Source: an uncultured Acidobacteriia bacterium (GTDB lineage: Bacteria > Acidobacteriota > Terriglobia > Bryobacterales > Bryobacteraceae). From it: a stretch of 64,000 nt of DNA. Positions 54,878 to 62,379 of the stretch are shown piece after piece. Made by a program: the position numbers and the translations under genes. Location: assembly GCA_903851195.1 (NCBI GenBank), contig CAINNJ010000058.1:248001-312000 (forward strand), in the 5' to 3' direction. The number at the start of each line of letters is the position of its first letter. Within the stretch, counting starts at the first letter, position 1. Below the pieces are notes generated by a model. It was not told where the DNA came from, searched no databases, and was given only the letters and a program-made list of their open reading frames with translations.

Positions 54878-57507
54878 GCTTCCTCTCTCTGAAAGCGGCG
54901 TGCTTCATGCGGTTCCAGCCAGCAGCGCCGATGTTCGAAGGGATAAGTCGGCAGCGGCACCTTATGCCGAACATAGTCGCGGTCAAATCCGGCCCAATCC
55001 ACTCTGGCGCCCCCGAGGTAGAGCGCGGCCAGTGAACTCAGCAGCGTATTCCACTCGTCTTTGCCGGGCCGCAGCGAAGGCAACCACAATCCCCCATCCG
55101 GAAGGCACCGCTTTCCCATTCCGATCAGCGTGTCGCCCGGGCCGATCTCGATAAACGTGGTCATCCCGAGTTGATTCAGCGACTTCATGCCGGAAGCAAA
55201 GGAAACGGGTTGACGGACATGATCCCGCCAGTAAGCTGCCGCCGGTGCGTCCTTCATCTCCTGGCCGGTAACATTGGAAATAAAAGTTATTCCGGGCGCT
55301 TCGAAGGAGACTCGCCCCGCGGCCTCGGCGAACGCATCCAGCATGGGCTCCATCAGCGGCGAATGAAACGCATGCGAAACATTGAGTGGATTGGAAATGT
55401 AGAAGTCCCGTTCCAGGGCCTCGACTACCGCCTGTACCGTGTCCCGCTCACCCGAGATAACTGTCTGCTTGGGACCATTGACGGCCGCAATCGCTACCGC
55501 TGACGAATGGGGCGCGATCGCTTCCAGCACCACGTCCGCCCCGGCGAAAACCGCGGCCATCGCGCCGTTCCCTGGCAGCGCGCTCATCAGGCGCGCTCGT
55601 TCAGCCGTCAGGCGCAGTCCGTCTTCCAGCGAAAATATTCCCGCCACGCAGGCGGCCACATACTCGCCAACGCTGTGGCCCATCACGGCCCCCGGTACGA
55701 TGCCCCATGACTTCCAGAGCTCGGCCAGTGCATACTCAAAAGCAAAGAGAGCCGGTTGCGAATACTCTGTATCGTCGATCGGCGAGCGCTTACCGGGTTC
55801 CGGATAAAGCACCGACAGCAGGGGTTGCGCCAGATCGTCTCTCAGCAGTTCATCGCACCGCTGCAGCGCGCGGCGAAAAACCGGCTGGGTCTCGTAAAGC
55901 CGATAGCCCATCCCGGCGTATTGACCGCCTTGTCCCGCAAACAGGAAAACCGGCCTGAGCGAATGGGAAGCCTGCTTCTGCGGCATCCGCTCACCGCCGG
56001 CAAACTCCGCCAGTTGCCGTTTCAGCGTCTCGCGCGACTCGGCTACTATTGCCAGCCGATGTTCGAAGTGCGACCGGCCGCAGTTAGCCGTGAAGCAAAT
56101 ATCGGCGAGAGATGCGGCCTCTTCACTTTCGACATAACTTTGGTAGCGGGCGGCCAGTTGAAGAAGAGCCGCGCCGCTCTTCGCGCTAAGGGTCAATATA
56201 TGCGCCGGGCGCTCCACAGCGGATTGTTCAGGTTCATCCTGAGGACCCGCCTCGATCACGGCATGCGCATTGGTGCCGCCGAAGCCGAACGAATTCACGC
56301 AGATCAGATTCGGCCGGACCATCGACGGCTGCCCGGCTGTCGGCACCACAAGCCCCTGAAACGGCAATTTCGGATTGGGCCTGACCAGATCCGGTTGTGC
56401 GGGAATTCGGCCGTGTTGCAAAACCAGGATCGCCTTGATCACGCCCGCAATTCCGGCCGCGGACTCCAGATGTCCGATATTCGCTTTCAGCGACCCGATA
56501 ACGCACGGCGTATCGCGGTCGCCCCCACCCAGCACGGCCGATAAAGATTCCACTTCGACCATGTCGCCTTGCGGCGTGCCGGTCCCGTGGGCTTCCACAT
56601 AGTCGACCTGCTCGGGTGACCGTCCCGCATTGCCCAGTGCCCGCCGGATCACCGCCTGCTGCGCCACCGTGTTCGGCGTCGAAAGACCCGTGCCGCGGCC
56701 ATCCTGGTTCACCGCGGTTCCGCGCAGGACGGCGAGAATGTTATCTCCGTCCCGGCGCGCATCCGCGAGGCGTTTGAGCACCACTACGCCGCAACCTTCG
56801 GCCCGCACAAAACCATCCGCGGCTGCGTCAAACGTTTTACACCGGCCGTCTTTCGCCATCATGTTCGCCTGCGAGAACATCACCATCGCGCGGGGAGACA
56901 GAATCGCATTCACTCCGGCCGCCAGCGCGACGTCGGATTCCTGAAGGCCAAGACTCTGGCAGGCCAGGTGAACCGCGACCAGCGAGGAAGAACAAGCCGT
57001 ATCCACCATCAGACTCGGTCCGTGCAGATCGAGCAGATAGGAAAGCCGGTTGGGGACCAGGCTGCCCAGTACGCCCGTGCCTGCCCGCGGTGGCGCCCCC
57101 ACCAGCAGTTCCTGGTAGTCGTAAAACGTGGCCCCCGCAAAAACGCCGGTCTCAGTGCCCTCCAACTGGTCCGGAGCCAGACCGGCATTTTCCAGCGCTT
57201 CCCAGCTGACCTCAAGCATCAGACGCTGCTGAGGGTCCATGTCGGCGGCTTCCCGCGTGGAAATTCCGAAGAAACGGGGGTCGAACTGATCGATATCCGC
57301 CAGAAAACCGCCCCAGCGGGTATTCATCGTATCGTCAAATTCCAGATCCGCGTCGAAATAAGACGGCACGTCCCACCGTTCCGGGGGAATTTCGACGATC
57401 GAATTTCCGCCGGCGCATAACAATTCCCACAGTGCCGCTGGTGTATTGGCGCCGGGAAATCGACACGCCATGCCGATTACCGCAACCGGTACCTGATGCC
57501 CTTGCAT
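54874..57507 (-). CDS. KS-AT didomain polyketide synthase without ACP
   Basis: The protein has 877 residues from the ATG at 57507. The open frame up to 57660 has no homology and is rejected. The KS (about 7-430) is canonical, with Cys172 (VDTACSSSL), EAHGTGTPQGD and KANIGHLESAAG. The AT (about 530-830) has Ser612 in GHSVGEYVAAC and HAFH, so malonyl is likely. The protein ends just after the post-AT linker (LPTYPFEHRRCW), with no ACP, docking domain or reductive domain. It is the first gene of the long operon and overlaps the HMG-CoA-synthase-like gene. Its natural partner is the free ACP at 52529, on which it could make acetoacetyl-ACP. Its AT might also serve the AT-less module of the next PKS. 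Both roles are inferred. Confidence 0.92.
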   Translation of the reverse strand: MQGHQVPVAVIGMACRFPGANTPAALWELLCAGGNSIVEIPPERWDVPSYFDADLEFDDTMNTRWGGFLADIDQFDPRFFGISTREAADMDPQQRLMLEVSWEALENAGLAPDQLEGTETGVFAGATFYDYQELLVGAPPRAGTGVLGSLVPNRLSYLLDLHGPSLMVDTACSSSLVAVHLACQSLGLQESDVALAAGVNAILSPRAMVMFSQANMMAKDGRCKTFDAAADGFVRAEGCGVVVLKRLADARRDGDNILAVLRGTAVNQDGRGTGLSTPNTVAQQAVIRRALGNAGRSPEQVDYVEAHGTGTPQGDMVEVESLSAVLGGGDRDTPCVIGSLKANIGHLESAAGIAGVIKAILVLQHGRIPAQPDLVRPNPKLPFQGLVVPTAGQPSMVRPNLICVNSFGFGGTNAHAVIEAGPQDEPEQSAVERPAHILTLSAKSGAALLQLAARYQSYVESEEAASLADICFTANCGRSHFEHRLAIVAESRETLKRQLAEFAGGERMPQKQASHSLRPVFLFAGQGGQYAGMGYRLYETQPVFRRALQRCDELLRDDLAQPLLSVLYPEPGKRSPIDDTEYSQPALFAFEYALAELWKSWGIVPGAVMGHSVGEYVAACVAGIFSLEDGLRLTAERARLMSALPGNGAMAAVFAGADVVLEAIAPHSSAVAIAAVNGPKQTVISGERDTVQAVVEALERDFYISNPLNVSHAFHSPLMEPMLDAFAEAAGRVSFEAPGITFISNVTGQEMKDAPAAAYWRDHVRQPVSFASGMKSLNQLGMTTFIEIGPGDTLIGMGKRCLPDGGLWLPSLRPGKDEWNTLLSSLAALYLGGARVDWAGFDRDYVRHKVPLPTYPFEHRRCWLEPHEARRFQREEA

Positions 57508-57509
57508 TT

Positions 57510-57536
57510 GGTGTGAATAAATATTTCTACCACACC
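57510..57536. repeat. Inverted repeat GGTGTG...CACACC in the leader of the main operon
   Basis: Six-base arms are separated by 15 AT-rich bases and end three bases before the KS-AT ATG. It may be an operator or a weak leader stem that covers the translation start, since no good Shine-Dalgarno is visible there. Confidence 0.35.
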
Positions 57537-57675
57537 ACCGCGCCTCTGTGCTCAAAAGGCAGCGGATTTGTGACGTTATTCCCCCGCATAACCTGTGTTC
57601 CGTCGTTTGTAATTGGCGCGTCCGCCGCTCGACATCAAAGCCGCCGGGACCCGCGCCCACACGGAAGTTACGGAA

Positions 57676-57705
57676 TATTTATGTGTTTAAGGAATTCAAG
57701 GTCAA
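57676..57705 (-). promoter_or_regulatory. Putative promoter of the main NRPS/PKS operon
   Basis: On the minus strand TTGACC (57700-57705) is followed after 18 bases by TAAATA (57676-57681), a reasonable sigma70-like pair in a locally AT-rich patch. It would give a leader of about 160 bases before the KS-AT start. Confidence 0.5.
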
Positions 57706-57830
57706 AACGGGTGTTCCGCGATCTGAAATAATCCGCGAGTTCAGGTTCGGCAACCCGCGCTCCGGGGCGCGGAGTTCCGGCCCGTATGCGGCCGACGGGT
57801 TCCCCGGGCGCCCTGTCGTAATCTGTTAGC

Positions 57831-58646
57831 ATGTCGGTTTCCGGTGCTGCCACGGCGGAACTCAGCGAGAGAGTTATCAACTGTGTTCGGGCTGCCGCGA
57901 AACCCGTCACCCTGAACGGCCTCACAAAAGCCACGAAGACCCGGAACGCCGAAGTCGCGGCGCTTCGTGAAGCACTCGCGTCGGCGGTCGATACCGGACA
58001 GGTGCATCGCTGGCCCGACTACAAAAGGGTTCAGTACTTCTGGCATTCCTCCGCGGATTCGAAGGCTCGGGAAGCGGTTCTGGAAGTCGCTTCCGCCAGA
58101 GCCCTCACGAAGACCGGCCTCCGCGACGCCGCAACCAAAGCCTGCCGCGGTTTTCCCGCGGCGCGGATGGAAAGCGTGATTTCGTCGCTGGTCGCTGAAA
58201 AACGGCTCACTGCTCTTCCGGCTTTTACGGGCAGTTCGCGGTTATTTGCGATACCCGGCGAGAACGCCGCATACTTCAATGCCGCCCGGGATTTTATGGA
58301 AAATAAAATTCGCAGGGCCGGCTTCGATCCGGCGGCATTTTTCATCGGAAATTCATCCGGTCATGACACACTGGCGATTCAGGCGGGTAACGCGGCCGAT
58401 CTGATTCTCGATGCGGTCAGCGGCCTGGAGCCGGTGCGCGGCGTGCCGGTGCCCACTCTCCGTCTGCGCCGTCATCTTCCGAATCTCGGGAAAAACGAAT
58501 TCGACTCCGGCGCTCTGGAATTGCGCAAACGGCAGAAGGTTTTTCTGAATCTTCACGCGGATCCTTACAATATCTCGCCGGCGGAAAAAGAACTTTTGAT
58601 CGACGGCGGTGACGGAACCTACTATGTCGGCATTGCCCTCCGCTGA
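57831..58646 (+). CDS. Tandem winged-helix-like protein, first gene of FtsK cassette
   Basis: This 271-residue protein is of no family I recognise. Two consecutive segments look like copies of one winged-helix unit. The first spans about residues 10-72 (LSERVINCVRAAAKPVTLNGLTKA ending VQYFW), the second about 80-145 (AVLEVASARALTKTGLRDAA ending SSRLFAI). Each shows helix-helix-strand spacing with an aromatic wing. The C-terminal part (about 150-271) is different, with LRLRRHLPNLGKNEFD and DGGDGTYYVGIAL. No catalytic motif is visible. It overlaps the AAA-type ATPase gene by 23 bases, so the two are probably co-translated. A DNA-binding or adaptor role in the cassette is inferred. Confidence 0.65.
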   Translation: MSVSGAATAELSERVINCVRAAAKPVTLNGLTKATKTRNAEVAALREALASAVDTGQVHRWPDYKRVQYFWHSSADSKAREAVLEVASARALTKTGLRDAATKACRGFPAARMESVISSLVAEKRLTALPAFTGSSRLFAIPGENAAYFNAARDFMENKIRRAGFDPAAFFIGNSSGHDTLAIQAGNAADLILDAVSGLEPVRGVPVPTLRLRRHLPNLGKNEFDSGALELRKRQKVFLNLHADPYNISPAEKELLIDGGDGTYYVGIALR

Positions 58647-60411
58647 GAGTCCTGTTACGAATCCGTTCGGACCCCTCGTCGGCCAGCCGCTCGACGACCG
58701 GGGAGTCGATATCGAGGAGATCAATGGCGAAGCGTTCGATGCCTGCCGCCGCCTCGTCACGGATGTTGCCGCAGGCGGCTACTCGTCGGCCTTGACCGTT
58801 TTCGGGGACACCGGCACCGGCAAAACGCATCTTCTCGGACGAGTTCGCCGATGGCTCGAAGGCCAGCCGCAAACTCTCTTCGTTTTTGTCCGCATGGAAA
58901 CCTCTGCCGGCGGAATCTGGAGGCACCTCCGCCGTCGCCTCGCGATCTCGCTGCTGGCCGCCCGTCCCGGTGATATCCGCCCGCTCGACCGGATTCTCGG
59001 CCGCGCGAGAGGCGAACTGGAGGCGCTGGAACATCGCGATCTGAGCATCGTGCTCGAACATCTTCTGGAAGGGCGCCACGCCCGCGATTGCGCGGCATGG
59101 CTGCGCGGCGAGGGTCTGCCCGAAGAAGCGCTCAGTGCCCTGCGTCTCGCGCTGCCCGGCCCGAACGACGATCCGGAAGTGATTTCGCAGCACCTCGTCA
59201 TGGCACTTTGCCACCTGATCCGGCCAAACGCCGTAATCTGGTGCATGGATCAGATTGAAGCGATCCGGAGTTCGGCCGACGACCGCGACGGTCCGCAGGC
59301 GTTCGGCAGAGCGGTCTGCTGCCTCGTGGAGGAAACGAGAAATTCCGGCGTCATATCCTGCCAGCAAAGCAGCTTCATGAACATGATGGCCGAAATTCTG
59401 GACGCGGCGGCACAATCCAAGGTTTTCGCGCGCCGTGCCGTGATTCGCCCCCTCGACTGGGGACAGGCGGTGCGACTTATCGGCGCCCGGCTCGACACCG
59501 TCCCGGATCTCGCAATACAACGCAGAGGGCAGAGCCCCTGCTGGCCGCTCGCGGAATCGAAAATCCGTGACGTCTTCGTCGACAATGCCGCTCCGGCGCG
59601 GAAAGTAATTTCCCGCTGCAAGGATCTGTTCGATCTCTGGAGCAACCGCCAAACCGACTCCGAATCGCAGGATGAGGCGCTGCAGCGGGAACTCAACGCG
59701 CGTTTCTCCACCAAAGAACCGTCGGAAACGGAAGCGATTCTCCGCAATGGCCTGCCCCTGCTGGCCCGCGCAGTCGGCCTTGCCTGCAAGGTTCCCGGCG
59801 GGCGCTCTCCGTTCAATTTCCTGCTGGATAACGGCCGCGTCGCCATTGGCATCTGCAACGAGGTGGACGGCCGTTCCATAACCAGTCGGCTGAAAAAGAT
59901 CTCGGACGCCTGGAATCCCGCGGAGAATCCTGCTCTCCTGCTCATGCGGGACGCGCGAACGGTCATCCCGCGCGGAGCGAACGTGGGCCGGCAAAAGCTC
60001 GCCGACATCGAACGCAAAGGCGGCCGCCTCGTCACCATCTCCCAGGAGGCGCTGGAGGCGCTGGCGGCCCTGCGGCGTTTATATTCCGATGCCGAAAGCG
60101 GAGACCTCGCCTGGCGGGGAGACCGCGTCGACCCCGGCACGGTCGAGAAGTGGATCGGCGGCCACCTGCCCGTCGCGCTCGACCCGCTGGTCTCCGGGTT
60201 GGGGTCCGCCCCCGCCCCGGTTGACCGGACCGCTGGGCTGGCGGAGTTGCTGGCCGAAAGAAAATTGGTAACGCTGGAAGACGCTGCTCGCAGCCTGGGA
60301 GTGACGACTGGTGAGATCGAAGAGTGCGCGCGTCGTGATCCGCGGCAGTTTGGCCTTCTTGGCGGCAGCGTGCCGGCACTATTTCAGCCGGTTGCAGCCG
60401 GCGCCCGCTGA
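58624..60411 (+). CDS. AAA-type/ORC-like P-loop ATPase of FtsK cassette
   Basis: The protein has about 595 residues from the ATG at 58624; a GTG at 58609 would add five. Walker A is GDTGTGKTHLL at about 61-71. A Walker B-like strand with acidic ends is in AVIWCMDQIEAI at about 205-216. A sensor-like SCQQSSFMNMM follows. The N-terminal half resembles AAA/ORC or STAND ATPases that load or sense DNA. The middle (about 385-500) contains GRVAIGICNEVDGRSI and ALLLMRDART, a mixed alpha/beta fold I cannot assign. The last 50 residues contain a helix-turn-helix (LVTLEDAARSLGVTTGEIEE). It overlaps the winged-helix gene and is followed 16 bases later by the nuclease-FtsK gene. I cannot name the family. 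Confidence 0.7.
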   Translation: MSALPSAESPVTNPFGPLVGQPLDDRGVDIEEINGEAFDACRRLVTDVAAGGYSSALTVFGDTGTGKTHLLGRVRRWLEGQPQTLFVFVRMETSAGGIWRHLRRRLAISLLAARPGDIRPLDRILGRARGELEALEHRDLSIVLEHLLEGRHARDCAAWLRGEGLPEEALSALRLALPGPNDDPEVISQHLVMALCHLIRPNAVIWCMDQIEAIRSSADDRDGPQAFGRAVCCLVEETRNSGVISCQQSSFMNMMAEILDAAAQSKVFARRAVIRPLDWGQAVRLIGARLDTVPDLAIQRRGQSPCWPLAESKIRDVFVDNAAPARKVISRCKDLFDLWSNRQTDSESQDEALQRELNARFSTKEPSETEAILRNGLPLLARAVGLACKVPGGRSPFNFLLDNGRVAIGICNEVDGRSITSRLKKISDAWNPAENPALLLMRDARTVIPRGANVGRQKLADIERKGGRLVTISQEALEALAALRRLYSDAESGDLAWRGDRVDPGTVEKWIGGHLPVALDPLVSGLGSAPAPVDRTAGLAELLAERKLVTLEDAARSLGVTTGEIEECARRDPRQFGLLGGSVPALFQPVAAGAR

Positions 60412-60427
60412 CCCGAAGGACTTATTT

Positions 60428-62296
60428 ATGCCGCAGCTGTCCATTTCCGAAATTCGTCGTGAACTGCTGCGCACCGCCCGCGATTTTGAGTCGTCGGGCG
60501 CGCAGTCGAACGCCCTCGCCGGAACCCTCTTCCATGAGGTGTTGGCCTGCTTAATGGGGCCCGATGGCTGGCAGGCGGCACTGGAACCCGGGGAACTGAA
60601 CGATACGCGTCGCCTCGTCCGGCATGCCTACGATCGCCTGCTTGGACCGCGCCTTACCGAACTGCAGGCCGGTCTGCGCGAAAGTGGCGCGGAAACCATG
60701 GAACTCTGGAAGGCCGTAATCGCGACCTGCGAGTGGCTGGGCCGCGTCCTCACCGCCGCGGAACGGCGGGGCGCCATACATTACGACCGCGGGACGCAGC
60801 GCTGGCTCGGCGCCGAACAACTCTGCCGGCCCGAACTGGAGCTGGAATGGGAAGTCCGTGAGCCGCACTGGACCGCCCCGGTCCGCGTCTACGGCATCGC
60901 GGATTCCTTATGGAAAGATCCGGAATCAGGCCGTTGGTGTGTTCTGGAATATAAACTGGGCAAGCTCCGGCCGGAAGCGGACCTCGGTCAGGCCTGCCTC
61001 TACCACGCCGCGCTTGCGGCGAGTGGTCTTTCACAGGCTGACGGCGCTCTGGCCGTAATCACCTTCGGCGTGGAAGCCGAAGAGCGCTTCTACCAGAGCG
61101 CCGAACTCGTGCCGGCGCAGGCGGCGCTCCGCGCGCTCATCGGCCGCCTGGCGAACGTCCTGCCTGGCTCGCCGGCGCCTCCCCAGCCTTTGGCCGCTGA
61201 CGCCCCATCCGCCGAGGCCCACCAGAACCTCGGCAAGAAACTGGTGCGCGTGCTGCAGGGATATGGCGTCCCGGTCGACTGGAAAGGCGAAGTCACCGCC
61301 GGCCCCTCCTTCCTCCGCTACTTTCTGATCCCGAGCCGTCAGACAAAGATTAAGCAGGTGAAAGACCGGGCCGAGGATCTCGCCATGCAACTCGGTCTCG
61401 CCAGAGAGCCCATGATTCAGAACGCTGGCGGACGACTCGTCATCGACATCTCGCGCCCCGATCCCCAGGTCGTGACGTTCCAGTCGATTCTCAGTCAGAT
61501 CCCCCGGCCCGACGGTCTGGGCTGCTCGCGCACGCCGCTCGGGGTCGATCTGAACGGTGTCCTGCAGTTCGTGGATCTGGCGTCCAGCAATAATCCGCAC
61601 TTACTGGTAGCGGGCACCGCCGGCAGCGGCAAGAGCGAATGGCTGCGCTCGGCGGTCGCGGGTCTTTTGCTGGCCAACACGCCGGAAACTCTCCGGCTGG
61701 TCCTGATCGATCCGAAACGCACTGCCTTCAGCGAACTCAAAGGCTCGCCCTACCTTCTCGATTCCGGCGGCCTGATCTATCCCCCGGAGCACTCCGCCAT
61801 CGACGCGCTCGATTCGCTGATCGAAGAAATGGAACGGCGTTACCGGATTTTCGAGCAAACGAACACGAGCGATCTGCCGGAATATCAGGCGAAAACCGGA
61901 AAACTGCTTCCCCGCATGGTCTGCGTTTGTGACGAATACGCGGACCTGCTTTCGGATCGCGCCGCCACCAGGGCCATCGAAGCCGCCATCGGGCGCCTCG
62001 GCGCCAAAGCGCGCGCCGCGGGAATTCACCTCATCATCGCGACCCAGCATCCGGATCGCAAAACGGTGACCGGCGCGCTGAAGATGAATCTCGGCGGCCG
62101 TGTCTGCCTGCGCGTGGGCGATCACCACCAGTCCAATATGGTGATCAACCAGTCGGGGGCGGAGCGCCTGCTGGGCCGGGGAGACCTCTTCTTTTTGAGC
62201 ATCGGCGATCCCGTCCGGTTGCAGTCCCCCTGGCTCTCCCCGGAAGACCGGTCTCGCATTTTCGGGCAGTCGGCGATTTCCACCGCGCGCCGGTAA
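60428..62296 (+). CDS. PD-(D/E)XK nuclease fused to FtsK/HerA-like DNA translocase
   Basis: The protein has 622 residues from the ATG at 60428, which has GAAGGA upstream. The N-terminal 250 residues match a Cas4/AddB-like PD-(D/E)XK nuclease. His36 lies in GTLFHEVL, Asp159 in YGIADSLW, and Glu174/Lys176 in VLEYKLG, with a QxxxY-type DLGQACLYHAAL. The C-terminal half is an FtsK/SpoIIIE motor: Walker A GTAGSGKSEW near 396, LVLIDPKRTAF, Walker B VCVCDEYADLL near 503, and GIHLIIATQHPDRK. There are no membrane helices and no gamma DNA-orienting domain, so this is not the cell-division FtsK. The three-gene set looks like a DNA-processing or defence system rather than segregation machinery. That role is inferred from architecture only. 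Confidence 0.85.
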   Translation: MPQLSISEIRRELLRTARDFESSGAQSNALAGTLFHEVLACLMGPDGWQAALEPGELNDTRRLVRHAYDRLLGPRLTELQAGLRESGAETMELWKAVIATCEWLGRVLTAAERRGAIHYDRGTQRWLGAEQLCRPELELEWEVREPHWTAPVRVYGIADSLWKDPESGRWCVLEYKLGKLRPEADLGQACLYHAALAASGLSQADGALAVITFGVEAEERFYQSAELVPAQAALRALIGRLANVLPGSPAPPQPLAADAPSAEAHQNLGKKLVRVLQGYGVPVDWKGEVTAGPSFLRYFLIPSRQTKIKQVKDRAEDLAMQLGLAREPMIQNAGGRLVIDISRPDPQVVTFQSILSQIPRPDGLGCSRTPLGVDLNGVLQFVDLASSNNPHLLVAGTAGSGKSEWLRSAVAGLLLANTPETLRLVLIDPKRTAFSELKGSPYLLDSGGLIYPPEHSAIDALDSLIEEMERRYRIFEQTNTSDLPEYQAKTGKLLPRMVCVCDEYADLLSDRAATRAIEAAIGRLGAKARAAGIHLIIATQHPDRKTVTGALKMNLGGRVCLRVGDHHQSNMVINQSGAERLLGRGDLFFLSIGDPVRLQSPWLSPEDRSRIFGQSAISTARR

Positions 62297-62309
62297 GCGC
62301 AAACTCAAT

Positions 62310-62348
62310 AAAACAAAAGCCGCGCTTGCCCTCTCGGGAAAGCGCGGC
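62310..62348 (-). terminator. Intrinsic terminator of the right-hand TonB receptor gene
   Basis: On the minus strand a 9-bp stem (GCCGCGCTT with AAGCGCGGC, 62319-62348) is followed by TTTTGTTT. It lies 31 bases after the receptor stop codon. The plus-strand side lacks a T-run, so termination of the FtsK cassette here would be weak. Confidence 0.8.
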
Positions 62349-62379
62349 CAAAGCAAACACCGGTTAAATCCGGCCCCGG

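Larger units (their letters stand above)
57508..57830. other. Divergent intergenic region between the NRPS/PKS operon and the FtsK cassette
   Basis: These 323 bases hold no credible gene. They contain a putative minus-strand promoter (57676-57705) and an inverted repeat next to the KS-AT start codon (57510-57536). No clear promoter was found for the plus-strand cassette. Confidence 0.7.

Noticed and set aside
52529-57507. Curacin-like cyclopropane formation by the ER
   Set aside because: The order HMGS-ECH2-ER is similar, but no halogenase is present, so a simple reduction is more likely.
57508-57660. 51-residue extension of the KS-AT protein
   Set aside because: It covers the AT-rich leader and has no docking-domain pattern; the KS homology starts just after the ATG at 57507.
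58417-59994. 525-residue minus-strand open frame
   Set aside because: It is antisense to the AAA-type ATPase, which carries the Walker motifs and has proper coupling to its neighbours.
60428-62296. Housekeeping FtsK for chromosome segregation
   Set aside because: There are no membrane helices and no gamma domain, and a nuclease domain is fused in front.
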